63,013 nt of DNA from a virus. Location: positions 1 through 63,013 of the IMG/VR virus record IMGVR_UViG_3300037961_003042; one strand, given 5' to 3'. Below, in pieces: positions 28,484-36,674 of this stretch. The notes under the pieces are model-generated. The model was not told where the DNA came from, searched no databases, and was given only the letters and a program-made list of their open reading frames with translations. How positions within the stretch are numbered: position 1 is the first letter of the stretch; each line of letters starts with the position of its first letter. Made by a program: the position numbers and the translations under genes.

Positions 28484-30884
28484 CTGTTATCTGTTTATTT
28501 TCATCGTTAAACATTATCCATCTGCTCTTATTGTCCCTACCCTCGTCAGGGTTTGTGCCTGTCGCATATATACCGTAAGACACTAGCCACTGATAAAACT
28601 TTACTCTTGAAACTGTCATCTTTGCTTTTGGAGCAAAGTCAGGATTGTCTTGTATAAAATCTAAATACAACTCATGCTTATATAACTTCTCATTAAATTT
28701 AAGTTTATCAGATCCAGGTGTTCCTTTCAATAAACCACACCACTCTATAAATTCATGGCATGTTTCAGCTGACAACTTTCGTATTTTTAAATTAACAAAT
28801 TCACTTTTGATTAATCCACTTTGTAGGTATAACTGCAAAGATTCAATCATATAATTGTCAAACGCACACCACTCTTGCTCACTCCAATCTCCAAAAAATA
28901 ATTTACCAAACTCCATAAACGGAGTGTGTGTAGTGGTGTAATGTTGTTTAAATTCAAGCTCCCATTTTCTTCTTTCAAAACTTTGACCAGCTCCTTTTAC
29001 TGCATAGTTTGTTGTCAATATTAGTTTTGGGGATTTTTCAAATGGAATCTTAATTGCATCTTTGTTTTTCTTTTCTAATGTGATACCCTCAGTAACTACA
29101 CTAAACAATCTTTCAAACTCAAAATGTTTTTTTATATCATCAAAGCAAAGCAGTTGTGTATCAGCTGACACAAGTTGGTAAGCAAAGGATCTTTCAAAAG
29201 CAAACGCCTTGCCATCAATAATCACAAGCTTTTTCATTTGACCTAAAGCATTGACCAACAAGGACTTACCAGTGCCACCGTTAGGCTGATCAGATATTAC
29301 TTCGTCATTCAATATAACAGCTGGTGAATATGATAAATTCTTGTGGGCGTGTAAGAGGTAACCCAAGGTACTTTCCATAGACTTCACCCTAACTTTATCC
29401 TTGTTGCAAACATTAAATATAAATGTTTTAAAATCACAATGCGTATCTTCACACTCTTGATATACCCTATGAATTACATGGTCTTTCCATACAAACCCCT
29501 CCAAGTCTAAGTAATCTATTATAGTGGTGTCATTCTTTGTAATTTTTACAGCACAGTTTTGAAAATATAAATAAGCTGTATCTCTTGTGTCTGCAATAAA
29601 ATAAACATCAACAGATTTCAACATAGATAAAAAGTCGTCTTTGAAATACCTAGTCTTATCAGCAAAAAAATTGTATATAGATTTATCTTCTAATGAATCT
29701 AAATATTGAAGCACGAAATCTTTTATTTCATCTTCGCTTGTATGATCAATAAGATTGTTTTCAACCCTTACAAATATAGAACTCTTACTCCCTTCAGGTG
29801 TATATTTATAGAACCCGTTTAGATGTAGAAAATCTCTAAATAAATTATGTATGATTGTGATCTTACCTTTCTCGCTTTTGTGCCAAAATATTTTATTGGA
29901 ACTTTGAGTATCAAAGTCATAAATGATTTGATCTATTGCTTCACTGCTTACGTTTTGGGTTTTCAGGTATTGTCTTACCTGTTGTTTTGATTCGCCGGTT
30001 TTTAATTTTTTTTTTATGTCGTTTATCTTCGACTCATCTTCATAAAATTTTGTACCAAAGTTTCCTACATTTCTGTATGCCGAGTCTATTGTTGTTTGGA
30101 TTTCTAAAGCTGTGAATGATTGGCTTTCAAAATCTTTCATAATATATTCAGCTAAATTTTTGTTTATACCAAAGTCATTGAAAGCAGAAGCCAAAATATA
30201 AACATTGTTATTGCGCTCCCCTTCAACCAATCCATATTTTTTAGTCCACCACTTCATTAGGATTTCTACAATTTTATTTTCATTTGTTATTGGAAAGACA
30301 GGAACACTGGTGTGTGTATTTTTTTCCTCAAATTCTTCCTCAATTATTTCATCAAAGACTTTGCTTTCATCATTTATATATATAAATGGATCATAGGATT
30401 CGTAGCACACTCTACTTATATTTTTACTAGTCGAATCAAAATATTCATTGTTAAATTGTTTTGATAATGCTTTAAAATAACTTGAATGGTTGTCAGGATC
30501 AACTGGTACTCTGACCAATACCTTTAGTCCATAACCACTAGGGGAGTGAAATGCAGAATGTACTATATCGTTATCCATTAAAGACAGTTTATAATCCTCT
30601 ACATCTTTTTTAGTTTTGAATCCGTCAAAGTCCAAGCATATGATACCGCTGTACTCAACCAACGAATCATCATTTCTTTTTTGAAACTTGCCAGAAAAAC
30701 AAATGGCTGGCAGTTCTTGTTTTAATAAATTTCTTTTTGTTTTGTCTTTTTCTTTACGAATCTTTTGAATCAATTCTTTTGACTTACCCGCCTCTATACG
30801 TTGAAGAATAAAAGATAGTGGTCGGTAAAAAGGAGTTGAGGTGTCCTTTATATTTTTAAATATTGTAATTTCTTTTTGATTCAA
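28455..30884 (-). CDS. BT4734-like primase / D5-type helicase
   Basis: The 809-residue fusion has an N-terminal BT4734/VirE-N domain (residues ~5-190, with CLDFDGF near 83 and the HSPSGYGLK segment near 112), a hallmark of Bacteroidota primase-helicases. It has a C-terminal AAA+ helicase with GGTGKS at 536-541 (K540) and a Walker B CFDD near 577, then a sensor-like LTTNYAV segment. It should lay primers and unwind DNA, and is the main replication protein here since no DNA polymerase is visible. The start is a TTG at 30884: an in-frame TAA lies two codons upstream and no ATG is near. A hairpin terminator lies just upstream, so expression may be limited. Confidence 0.85.
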   Translation of the reverse strand: MNQKEITIFKNIKDTSTPFYRPLSFILQRIEAGKSKELIQKIRKEKDKTKRNLLKQELPAICFSGKFQKRNDDSLVEYSGIICLDFDGFKTKKDVEDYKLSLMDNDIVHSAFHSPSGYGLKVLVRVPVDPDNHSSYFKALSKQFNNEYFDSTSKNISRVCYESYDPFIYINDESKVFDEIIEEEFEEKNTHTSVPVFPITNENKIVEILMKWWTKKYGLVEGERNNNVYILASAFNDFGINKNLAEYIMKDFESQSFTALEIQTTIDSAYRNVGNFGTKFYEDESKINDIKKKLKTGESKQQVRQYLKTQNVSSEAIDQIIYDFDTQSSNKIFWHKSEKGKITIIHNLFRDFLHLNGFYKYTPEGSKSSIFVRVENNLIDHTSEDEIKDFVLQYLDSLEDKSIYNFFADKTRYFKDDFLSMLKSVDVYFIADTRDTAYLYFQNCAVKITKNDTTIIDYLDLEGFVWKDHVIHRVYQECEDTHCDFKTFIFNVCNKDKVRVKSMESTLGYLLHAHKNLSYSPAVILNDEVISDQPNGGTGKSLLVNALGQMKKLVIIDGKAFAFERSFAYQLVSADTQLLCFDDIKKHFEFERLFSVVTEGITLEKKNKDAIKIPFEKSPKLILTTNYAVKGAGQSFERRKWELEFKQHYTTTHTPFMEFGKLFFGDWSEQEWCAFDNYMIESLQLYLQSGLIKSEFVNLKIRKLSAETCHEFIEWCGLLKGTPGSDKLKFNEKLYKHELYLDFIQDNPDFAPKAKMTVSRVKFYQWLVSYGIYATGTNPDEGRDNKSRWIMFNDENKQITDEAKSELDF

Positions 30885-30896
30885 TTGTTAATGTAA

Positions 30897-30955
30897 ATTA
30901 AAAAGAGATAGGGTGCTGATAGAAGTGCAATCTTAAACTTTCGCACCCATTCTCT
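30897..30955 (-). terminator. Hairpin terminator/attenuator upstream of the primase gene
   Basis: On the minus strand a 13-position stem (30943-30955 with 30904-30916, 11 paired) with a 26-base loop is followed by TTTTT. It lies between the SSB-like gene and the primase-helicase, so it would let recombination genes be expressed in excess over the primase. Confidence 0.65.
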
Positions 30956-30967
30956 GTTAACTAAATT

Positions 30968-31222
30968 TTAGAAGTTGATTGATAAATCATCTTCCTGTGT
31001 GCCTACACTCGTAGTTTCTTCTTTTGCTTTAGGTGTTTCAAAGTTCATACTTAAATAACTTTTCTTTCCGTCCTTTGATTTATTAACCCAAGCAGAAATT
31101 TTCCAATCAACCCCGTTTGGATCTTTACATCCGCCAGTGTAATGAGGTTGGTTGTTTTCGTCTGTTCTGTTTTCATTCACAAACAAACTCCCCTTTCCTT
31201 CTTTGTGTACGTAATTACTCAT
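30968..31222 (-). CDS. SSB-like single-strand DNA-binding candidate
   Basis: An 84-residue protein. Its start (KEGKGSLFVNENR) and the W-containing strands up to KSYLSMNFE suggest a small beta-barrel. The C-terminus DDLSINF is an acidic tail ending in a hydrophobic residue, comparable to the DDDIPF tip by which bacterial SSB recruits partners. It lies between the exonuclease/annealing genes and the primase, where a single-strand binding protein is expected. Its start overlaps the upstream stop (ATGA). The OB fold is inferred, not proven. Confidence 0.5.
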   Translation of the reverse strand: MSNYVHKEGKGSLFVNENRTDENNQPHYTGGCKDPNGVDWKISAWVNKSKDGKKSYLSMNFETPKAKEETTSVGTQEDDLSINF

Positions 31223-31371
31223 GGTTTTACTTTTATGTTTCGCTCCAATAAATCTATTAAGTTCAAGATAATTTCAGTCTTATCTTCTTTTGATTTGCAA
31301 GTCATTGGAACTTTAACCCACAATTCAAATTCTTTGGTTTTAATAAACCAATTATAAATCTTTTTCAACAT
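31219..31371 (-). CDS. Small hypothetical protein between exonuclease and SSB-like gene
   Basis: A 50-residue basic protein. It starts inside the 3' end of the exonuclease gene (20-base overlap) and its TGA overlaps the ATG of the SSB-like gene (31219-31222). Such coupled packing on both sides supports a real gene. No motif is recognised. Confidence 0.55.
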   Translation of the reverse strand: MLKKIYNWFIKTKEFELWVKVPMTCKSKEDKTEIILNLIDLLERNIKVKP

Positions 31372-32083
31372 AGAATTGTTCATCGCCTATGATATATTTA
31401 TTATAATATTCTATTGCCTTCAACACATTATCTTCGCCATGTTGTTTTGCCCAGTCCGAAGTAACTTGATATTTGCCTAACACTTTTGTTTTTTTACAAG
31501 CCACAAAAAATACCACTGGCTTTCCAAACATTTTTTCATACAGCCAAGCTTGACAAGAGTAATAGTAGTCCTTAAAACTATATTCAAACCTTTGTATGTT
31601 ACTACTTGTCTTTATGTCAATTACAGAATGTGGTGTTACAACATCAGCTTTTCCTTTCCAAATAGTATTTTGAATTTTAATTAGGCCAGGAGTTTCATAT
31701 GTGTTTAGATCATCATATATATATGGAGCAAACTCATCATTGCTTTGCATTATATTTGCCAACTCCATTGCGAGTTGGTGTTCCTCTACCGTAAGAACCA
31801 TTTTGTTTTCTTTCCAAGCCTCTTTAAATTTATTTGTTCTTCTTGACTTAACATCAATAAAATCATAAAGCTCTGCCTTATATGGCTCTAACATCAATGC
31901 ATGAAAGTAAGTACCAAATTCTAAATTTGCAATACTTAAATGATCGTAAACCTCATCATTATAAAAATCGTAAGGAGCATTTATTATAGTGTCAATTTTG
32001 GATTGAGATAAAAATTGTTTACCATATTCCCCATAGTAATCCTCATCATTATTTAATCTTTCAAGTATTTCTTTTTCGCTCAT
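31352..32083 (-). CDS. PD-(D/E)XK exonuclease (phage recombination exonuclease)
   Basis: A 243-residue protein of the RecB/Cas4-like phage exonuclease group. It has an N-terminal SQSKIDTIINAPYDFY helix, a GTYFHALML segment (H61 region), then the catalytic KGKADVV...VIDIKTS segment (D and DIK as metal ligands) and YSCQAWLYEK (motif with Q and Y). These enzymes resect one strand for annealing. Its neighbour upstream is a Sak/DUF1071-like annealing protein, so the two form a two-component recombinase comparable to lambda Exo/Beta. Confidence 0.85.
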   Translation of the reverse strand: MSEKEILERLNNDEDYYGEYGKQFLSQSKIDTIINAPYDFYNDEVYDHLSIANLEFGTYFHALMLEPYKAELYDFIDVKSRRTNKFKEAWKENKMVLTVEEHQLAMELANIMQSNDEFAPYIYDDLNTYETPGLIKIQNTIWKGKADVVTPHSVIDIKTSSNIQRFEYSFKDYYYSCQAWLYEKMFGKPVVFFVACKKTKVLGKYQVTSDWAKQHGEDNVLKAIEYYNKYIIGDEQFYVEKDL

Positions 32084-32130
32084 TTGAATTAAGTATTAGA
32101 TTAATATTTGATTGCATTATCCAGTCCGTA

Positions 32131-32790
32131 CTATTTTCTAGTTTGCTTAACAGACTTTGTATTTCCTTTAGTTTTTTCTTGTTCATCTTTTATTTTGTTG
32201 AGTTCTTCTTTTAGTTTTTGTAATGTTTTTGGATCAGGATTGTGTTTGTTTTTTACTGATTTTAATACAGCTTCAACACTATGACCTAAATTTTTTCTAT
32301 AAACATCAAGTGTGTTTTGAAATTTTGCAGATCCATATATGTAGGCATCTTCTATTTTTTCTATAACAACAGGCTCGATTACCTTTTCGCTTACATCTAC
32401 CAAATCTTCTCCAGCCCACAATGAAAGCCCCAATCCATGCATTGCTATTGCCTTAACTGTGCTTCTTTGAATAGCTTTTTGGACATGTTTTGAACTGATA
32501 CGATCAATAGTAAGTGATTCATTTTTGTTTGTATAAATAGGCAGATAATCTATATGCTCTAATCCGTTGATTGTAACACCAACTTTTACATATCCTGTTT
32601 TGCCATCAGTAAAATAATTTAAACCTGTGTGTTCACTTTCGTAAACTGTTCTAACAGAATCAGGATATTTGTCTTTGACTATTGCCCAAGCATAAGCCCA
32701 AGATAAATAATCAAATTGTGTTTTCTTTTGCACCTTATCACGTATGTCAATAGATGCAAGCTCTTTAAATGTTGATTTCATTTTTCCCAT
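32131..32790 (-). CDS. DUF1071/Sak-like single-strand annealing protein
   Basis: The 219-residue protein matches the DUF1071 group of phage annealing proteins: FDYLSWAYAW near residue 26, then KDKYPDS, a beta region and the IQRSTVKAIAMHGLGL segment (about 108-123). These proteins anneal complementary single strands during phage recombination. The C-terminal ~60 residues are Lys-rich and flexible. An ATG at 32781 could also be the start. It is coupled to the exonuclease gene downstream and overlaps the preceding gene. Confidence 0.8.
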   Translation of the reverse strand: MGKMKSTFKELASIDIRDKVQKKTQFDYLSWAYAWAIVKDKYPDSVRTVYESEHTGLNYFTDGKTGYVKVGVTINGLEHIDYLPIYTNKNESLTIDRISSKHVQKAIQRSTVKAIAMHGLGLSLWAGEDLVDVSEKVIEPVVIEKIEDAYIYGSAKFQNTLDVYRKNLGHSVEAVLKSVKNKHNPDPKTLQKLKEELNKIKDEQEKTKGNTKSVKQTRK

Positions 32791-33184
32791 TATTAATTAA
32801 TTTTTCTTTATAATTTTTTGCTTCAAGAAACTTTTTTAAAACTTTACCCCTCATGTCTTTCAATGAATTGTAATGCCTAGTATTGTTTCTTATGTTTATT
32901 TCTAGTTGAATTTTATTTGCTATCCTGTCCAAACTATTTTGCAGATTGTCAGTCATTACATTATATACTCCATATTCAAACCCATGTTCTTCAAACATTT
33001 TGTATTGATCTTCTGTAATCTCTTGATAAAAATCGCCTTTCATTTTGGTATTAAAAATCCTAAACACACCATTGCATTTCATAATCTTTACACCTTTATA
33101 TATATATGAATCACACTCCTTATCAAACAAAGATGCTACTCCATGTTGTTTTTGCGCTTGTTTCCAAACCTCTTCTCTAGTCAT
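32765..33184 (-). CDS. Hypothetical early protein
   Basis: A 139-residue protein with an alpha/beta N-terminal half containing several Phe/Tyr residues and a lysine-rich helical C-terminus. No domain is recognised. It overlaps both neighbours (8 and 26 bases) in the recombination module and is probably co-translated with the annealing protein. Confidence 0.55.
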   Translation of the reverse strand: MTREEVWKQAQKQHGVASLFDKECDSYIYKGVKIMKCNGVFRIFNTKMKGDFYQEITEDQYKMFEEHGFEYGVYNVMTDNLQNSLDRIANKIQLEINIRNNTRHYNSLKDMRGKVLKKFLEAKNYKEKLINNGKNEINI

Positions 33185-33470
33185 TTATAATCTTGTTGAT
33201 TAGTTGTTTCCAGTCAGGATCTGTATTGATTAAGTCCTCGACTTTTGCTTTACCTCTAGTGATCTGACTATCATCAAGTTCAAGTCCATTTTCTTTACAC
33301 CTTTCAAGAATAAAGTTACCCCTCATGTTTCTTTGAGCGCATAAATAAAACAATAAATCTCGTGCTTCAACATTCTCTCTCTTTCGAGTTTTAGTAAAAA
33401 TGTCATCTTTGGAAATTTCAAGTACATCTTCCACTACTTCGACATACTTATCAAATATTTTTCTTTTCAT
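33177..33470 (-). CDS. Hypothetical protein with possible DnaA-like helix-turn-helix
   Basis: A 97-residue helical, charged protein. The middle (TRKRENVEARDLLFYLCAQ) is like the helix-turn-helix of DnaA C-terminal domains, in which a (K/R)RR.EIV.AR.ia.YL pattern reads DNA. This suggests an origin- or operator-binding protein. It is the first gene after a promoter-like sequence at 33491-33520, so it could regulate the recombination module. It is too short to be a complete initiator. Confidence 0.5.
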   Translation of the reverse strand: MKRKIFDKYVEVVEDVLEISKDDIFTKTRKRENVEARDLLFYLCAQRNMRGNFILERCKENGLELDDSQITRGKAKVEDLINTDPDWKQLINKIIND

Positions 33471-33490
33471 TAAATTAAATTTTAGTCAAG

Positions 33491-33520
33491 CAAAATACAA
33501 AAATTTTGCAATAGTTCAAA
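33491..33520 (-). promoter_or_regulatory. Probable promoter of the recombination module
   Basis: On the minus strand TTTG (33517-33520), a 19-base spacer and TATTTTG (33491-33497, one base short of the TAnnTTTG consensus) lie 21 bases before the ATG at 33470, in the 57-base gap after the preceding gene. Confidence 0.45.
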
Positions 33521-33527
33521 ATAAATT

Positions 33528-33671
33528 TTACATTAAATCTGCTCGAAAGCAATCATCAGAGCAGTAACCTTCTTTGGCAATAGGTTTTTCACAATGCATA
33601 CATGTATAGTCGGGATCATTCCACCCTCTATATTCATGCTCTTGCCACACTAACCAACTATCGTAGTCCAT
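33528..33671 (-). CDS. Small zinc-finger-like protein
   Basis: A 47-residue product. Four cysteines in a CMHC...YCSDDC arrangement (C-x2-C, then C-x3-C) can bind one zinc. The rest is acidic with two tryptophan-containing turns. The gene overlaps the preceding one by 22 bases. Small zinc proteins are frequent early phage products that contact host factors; the role here is unknown. Confidence 0.6.
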   Translation of the reverse strand: MDYDSWLVWQEHEYRGWNDPDYTCMHCEKPIAKEGYCSDDCFRADLM

Positions 33672-33877
33672 AATTTATATATCATCGTTAATAAAATTAA
33701 GATTAAAATTCCAAAAAAACTAATCGCACAACCAATCGTGTCCTTTTGTCTTTCAACCTTTCTCTCTGTTCTGATTCGGATTGTTTTTAGATCTCTAATA
33801 ATTCTTTGCAGTTTGTTTCTGTCTTTTGTATCAACAAAGTCCAGTGTCTGTTGTAATGTCTGTATTATTTTTTTCAT
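33650..33877 (-). CDS. Small membrane protein
   Basis: A 75-residue protein with a charged helical N-terminal part (residues ~1-45) and a single C-terminal hydrophobic helix (about 48-68) ending in a short tail. It is a probable inner-membrane anchor protein. Overlapping starts and stops with both neighbours support expression. Function unknown; host takeover or exclusion is possible. Confidence 0.55.
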   Translation of the reverse strand: MKKIIQTLQQTLDFVDTKDRNKLQRIIRDLKTIRIRTERKVERQKDTIGCAISFFGILILILLTMIYKLWTTIVG

Positions 33878-34052
33878 ATAATTTTACTTTAGTGTGAGTT
33901 TCGTTATAATAATATAAATCAAGTTCTTCGTTGTCATCATACTCTACAACAACGACATCACCAGTGTCGTGATTAAAAGCATAGTCATAAAGTTTTATTT
34001 CACCTTCTTGAACTATCCAGAAATCCCCAAAGTTATCAATCAGCTTTCTCAT
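33831..34052 (-). CDS. Hypothetical acidic early protein
   Basis: I choose the ATG at 34052 (73 residues), 17 bases inside the end of the preceding gene. Longer readings would overlap that gene deeply with an unrelated basic extension. The product is beta-prone and acidic with several Tyr residues and no known motif. Confidence 0.5.
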   Translation of the reverse strand: MRKLIDNFGDFWIVQEGEIKLYDYAFNHDTGDVVVVEYDDNEELDLYYYNETHTKVKLYEKNNTDITTDTGLC

Positions 34053-34251
34053 CTTGCATTTCATCTTGTATCGTTTCTTCCATATAATCCGCATGAACAC
34101 ACGCTTCATTATATATGTTGGTCGATTGTTGTTGTACATAGTCAACGAAATCATTGTACCAATCTAATCGTTGCTTTAAGTTTTTGTTCTCTGTTTGCAA
34201 TGCCTCAATCATTTGTCTGTATTGTTGCATTAAATCTTCTTTACTTGTCAT
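34036..34251 (-). CDS. Hypothetical coiled-coil early protein
   Basis: A 71-residue acidic, helical protein. Residues ~5-45 have heptad-like hydrophobic spacing. The start overlaps the upstream stop by 4 bases (ATGA type). No family is recognised. Confidence 0.5.
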   Translation of the reverse strand: MTSKEDLMQQYRQMIEALQTENKNLKQRLDWYNDFVDYVQQQSTNIYNEACVHADYMEETIQDEMQDEKAD

Positions 34252-34469
34252 TGGTTTGTTTTTAAAATTTGTTGTGCATGTTCATCAGTAATTCTTGTAC
34301 TTGTTATATCATACACAAATGAATAATATTCTTTTCCTCTGTTGCCACAATCATTGCACTCATACGGGTAATATCCGTAATCGCCCTCAAACACAAAGGT
34401 ATCATAATTTATGTCATGGCTTTTACATACGGGGCATTGCCCCTTTGATTTACTCATATAGTTTTCCAT
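34248..34469 (-). CDS. Zinc-ribbon protein
   Basis: A 73-residue protein with two knuckles, CPVC (about 12-15) and CNDC (about 38-41), separated by beta strands: a classic zinc ribbon. Such small ribbons in phages often touch nucleic acids or host RNA polymerase. The start at 34469 overlaps the upstream stop as TAATG; an ATG at 34457 is an alternative. Confidence 0.65.
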   Translation of the reverse strand: MENYMSKSKGQCPVCKSHDINYDTFVFEGDYGYYPYECNDCGNRGKEYYSFVYDITSTRITDEHAQQILKTNQ

Positions 34470-34732
34470 TATAAATGCCCCCCCGTTTTTAGATCCTCAC
34501 ATTCAAATCGCCATTCAGATTCTGATCCATATTCTTCCATTCCGTTATTACATTCTATTCCAAATCCATATTCTATCTCTGCTTTCAGCATTGCTTCATC
34601 TATCTTGGTGTCAATATCTTGTCTTGTGTCTAGGTAATCGTGTATTGTTTCTGTTGTTAGTGTATCTGGCACATCAATTTCTATCTCTGCAAATTTATGA
34701 TACACACTTCGTTGTTGAATTTTTACTTTCAT
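34469..34732 (-). CDS. Hypothetical early protein
   Basis: An 87-residue acidic protein. The first half looks like beta-strand, turn, helix (VKIQQRSVYHKFAEIEIDVP); the second half contains two cysteines and Glu-rich stretches. I recognise no domain. It is preceded by an AAAATAAATAAAATG leader. Confidence 0.55.
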   Translation of the reverse strand: MKVKIQQRSVYHKFAEIEIDVPDTLTTETIHDYLDTRQDIDTKIDEAMLKAEIEYGFGIECNNGMEEYGSESEWRFECEDLKTGGHL

Positions 34733-34742
34733 TTTATTTATT

Positions 34743-34904
34743 TTAAATTATTGATTCTGTTACTATTAATGAGTGTTCTTTAGCCACTTCTTTTAATACA
34801 TCTAAACATTGTAAATACACTTCTTCATCTTCAAATGTTGCCACCTTTTCACTATAATATGAATCAGAAGAAAGATTGGGTGTTTCAAAATATACTACGA
34901 CCAT
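34743..34904 (-). CDS. Small hypothetical early protein
   Basis: A 53-residue acidic protein preceded by an A/T-only leader. It overlaps the end of the next upstream gene by 10 bases. It consists of a short beta start and one amphipathic helix. Nothing points to a function. Confidence 0.5.
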   Translation of the reverse strand: MVVVYFETPNLSSDSYYSEKVATFEDEEVYLQCLDVLKEVAKEHSLIVTESII

Positions 34905-35122
34905 TTTATTTTTAAATTTAAATCGGTTATTAATAAGTGTTCTATTTCATCATATTTATTGTTGAAATATTCTTGTGCTTCAGGCGAATATTCAAAATAT
35001 TCAAGTACCGCCTGATCATCTTGTTTGGCTATCCAAGTATTTTCCCCAAACCTTTCTGTCGTTATTTGACAAGCGACTTCGGTTACTACTTGTTTAAATG
35101 TTTCGTTATCTATTTTATTCAT
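34895..35122 (-). CDS. Hypothetical early protein
   Basis: A 75-residue acidic helical protein. Its leader (AACCCAACAACC before ATG) belongs to the second variant of the start-associated repeat found before several genes here. The stop lies within the next gene. No motif is seen. Confidence 0.5.
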   Translation of the reverse strand: MNKIDNETFKQVVTEVACQITTERFGENTWIAKQDDQAVLEYFEYSPEAQEYFNNKYDEIEHLLITDLNLKIKWS

Positions 35123-35364
35123 GGTTGTTGGGTTTTTTTAATTTTATGTAATTCAAATTTATGTAAAGAATTTATTGTTATTTCTTTTACATTTTCAAAT
35201 ATTTTTTCTAATCTTTCCAATTCTTCTTCTTCTAATATATCGTGCCAATGTATTAAAGCCCATAATTGATCAAGATTGGTATCACTTTCTTCGTTAAAAA
35301 ATTTTTTTAGAGTGTCAATTATAAATTCTCTTTCTTTAAAGGTATATATTTCAAATGTTCTCAT
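35119..35364 (-). CDS. Hypothetical early protein
   Basis: An 81-residue helical, acidic protein with a Glu/Leu-rich run in the middle. It shares the AACCCAACAACC leader with the gene at 34895-35122 and overlaps that gene's start by 4 bases. The upstream gap (35365-35489) holds no open frame that I trust; it contains a GTTGTTG/CAACAAC hairpin. Confidence 0.5.
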   Translation of the reverse strand: MRTFEIYTFKEREFIIDTLKKFFNEESDTNLDQLWALIHWHDILEEEELERLEKIFENVKEITINSLHKFELHKIKKTQQP

Positions 35365-35489
35365 AGGTTGTTGGGTTTTAAGAGATTTAGAGAAAGAAAC
35401 ACGCCAAACAGAATCTTATTACGTTGTTGATTTAGCCGAACAACAACTCCTTATCTCAATTAACAATTAAACTAAACTTATCATGAAAA

Positions 35490-35642
35490 TCACAATAATA
35501 TTTTAATTTCTTGAACAGATACATCATCATATCCGTTTACTTTGTACTCAAAAGCTAAATTTTTTGCTTTCTTATGAGTGAGCAGATAATCGTTTACTTC
35601 TGTACCGCCCACCCATACAGAATATTTTTTAATATCTTTCAT
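35490..35642 (-). CDS. Small hypothetical early protein
   Basis: A 50-residue protein with beta-alpha-beta spacing (KYSVWVGGTEVNDYLL, then a Lys-rich helix, then a YDDVSVQEI strand). Its ATG overlaps the stop of the upstream gene (ATGA), and the leader is of the AACAACC type. This pattern recurs in short phage proteins of unknown role. Confidence 0.55.
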   Translation of the reverse strand: MKDIKKYSVWVGGTEVNDYLLTHKKAKNLAFEYKVNGYDDVSVQEIKILL

Positions 35643-35797
35643 AGGTTGTTTTGTTTAAATTTTAAATATTTAGATCTAATTTCTTCTTTAATTTCTTTTT
35701 GAGTTTTCCACCCATGCGGTATTCCGTTTTCATCATATTTCTGATACTCAATATCACAGAAAAAAAAGTCGCCTATAATTAAGTTTGTGTTTCCCAT
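35639..35797 (-). CDS. Small hypothetical early protein
   Basis: A 52-residue protein with a hydrophobic start (LIIGDFFF) and a lysine-rich helical end. The leader CCGAACAACT before ATG is a member of the start-associated repeats. It is coupled to the next gene through an ATGA overlap. Confidence 0.5.
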   Translation of the reverse strand: MGNTNLIIGDFFFCDIEYQKYDENGIPHGWKTQKEIKEEIRSKYLKFKQNNL

Positions 35798-35814
35798 AGT
35801 TGTTCGGTTTTATA

Positions 35815-36288
35815 CTACCAGCTTGACTGATAATAATATTCTTCATCTTTACTTAAATCTTTTAACTGCTCAATAGTGCTTTCAATGTCAGTCATATATT
35901 CCTCTGCATATTCATAGTTGAGGATTGATACGGAAATGAAGAAGTTAGGTAAAACTTCTTTAGCTAGTTTTTCAAATTCTTCTGAAGCCCCATATTGTTC
36001 AAACAATTCTTTTACTCCAACACATATTTTATATAGTTCGACAAGTTGCTGATAATCTACATAGTATTGCGCGCAATTATCAACGCCCTCTTGCACATTT
36101 TCAATAAACCATTGATGAATCATATTTGCATTGCGCCAATACGCCACCTCTAATTCTACATGCTTTGCTTTTTTTGTGTCAATTTTTTTACCACCTATTT
36201 TAAGTGATAGTTTAGATCTATATTCTTTTGAGGTGTGTTCCCAATTTTTTATATAAATCTTTTTAGTTAAGTACATATCTAGTCCCAT
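35815..36288 (-). CDS. Conserved phage protein, MGLDMYL family
   Basis: The 157-residue protein begins MGLDMYLTKK and contains YWRNANMIHQWF near residue 50. Both features mark a family that I have seen in many unrelated phages and some bacteria, always without known function. The rest is helical and acidic. It has a TAAATAACT leader, and the preceding gene ends 2 bases before its ATG. Its wide distribution in early regions suggests a general host-interaction role. Confidence 0.6.
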   Translation of the reverse strand: MGLDMYLTKKIYIKNWEHTSKEYRSKLSLKIGGKKIDTKKAKHVELEVAYWRNANMIHQWFIENVQEGVDNCAQYYVDYQQLVELYKICVGVKELFEQYGASEEFEKLAKEVLPNFFISVSILNYEYAEEYMTDIESTIEQLKDLSKDEEYYYQSSW

Positions 36289-36290
36289 AG

Positions 36291-36524
36291 TTATTTAGTT
36301 TTGGTTAAAATTTTTAATAATGTAATTAAATCTATCGAGTAGAAATTTTTATAATCTTCTGGTTCTTCTTGTTGATAGCATTTAAGTCCGTTGTATTGTA
36401 TATATATATGTAGTAGTTTTTCAAATGCAATATCTTCATAGTAACATTCAATTTCTTTTTCTGTTCCTACTTCACAAGCCATATCAACTTGCATACAATA
36501 TTTTTTCATAGAATTTAAATCCAT
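36291..36524 (-). CDS. Hypothetical early protein
   Basis: A 77-residue acidic protein with three cysteines and a Tyr-rich C-terminal half. Its TAA lies 2 bases before the next ATG (TAACTATG junction). No family is known. Confidence 0.5.
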   Translation of the reverse strand: MDLNSMKKYCMQVDMACEVGTEKEIECYYEDIAFEKLLHIYIQYNGLKCYQQEEPEDYKNFYSIDLITLLKILTKTK

Positions 36525-36526
36525 AG

Positions 36527-36655
36527 TTATTTGATTTCTTTAATTACACTTCCGCCATACCACGAGGCATATTCTTTTGCTTCATCTAAATTGTGTGCGT
36601 GAATGTAGAATATTTCGTTGTGTTCTATACATTGATAAGTTTTTTGTTTTTCCAT
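36527..36655 (-). CDS. Small hypothetical early protein
   Basis: A 42-residue protein with a compact beta-alpha-beta pattern (QCIEHNEIFYIHAHNLDEAK, then WYGGSV). It ends in the TAACTATG junction of the next gene and is the first gene after the promoter at 36675-36706. Confidence 0.5.
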   Translation of the reverse strand: MEKQKTYQCIEHNEIFYIHAHNLDEAKEYASWYGGSVIKEIK

Positions 36656-36674
36656 AGTTTTAAGTTTTGAATTT

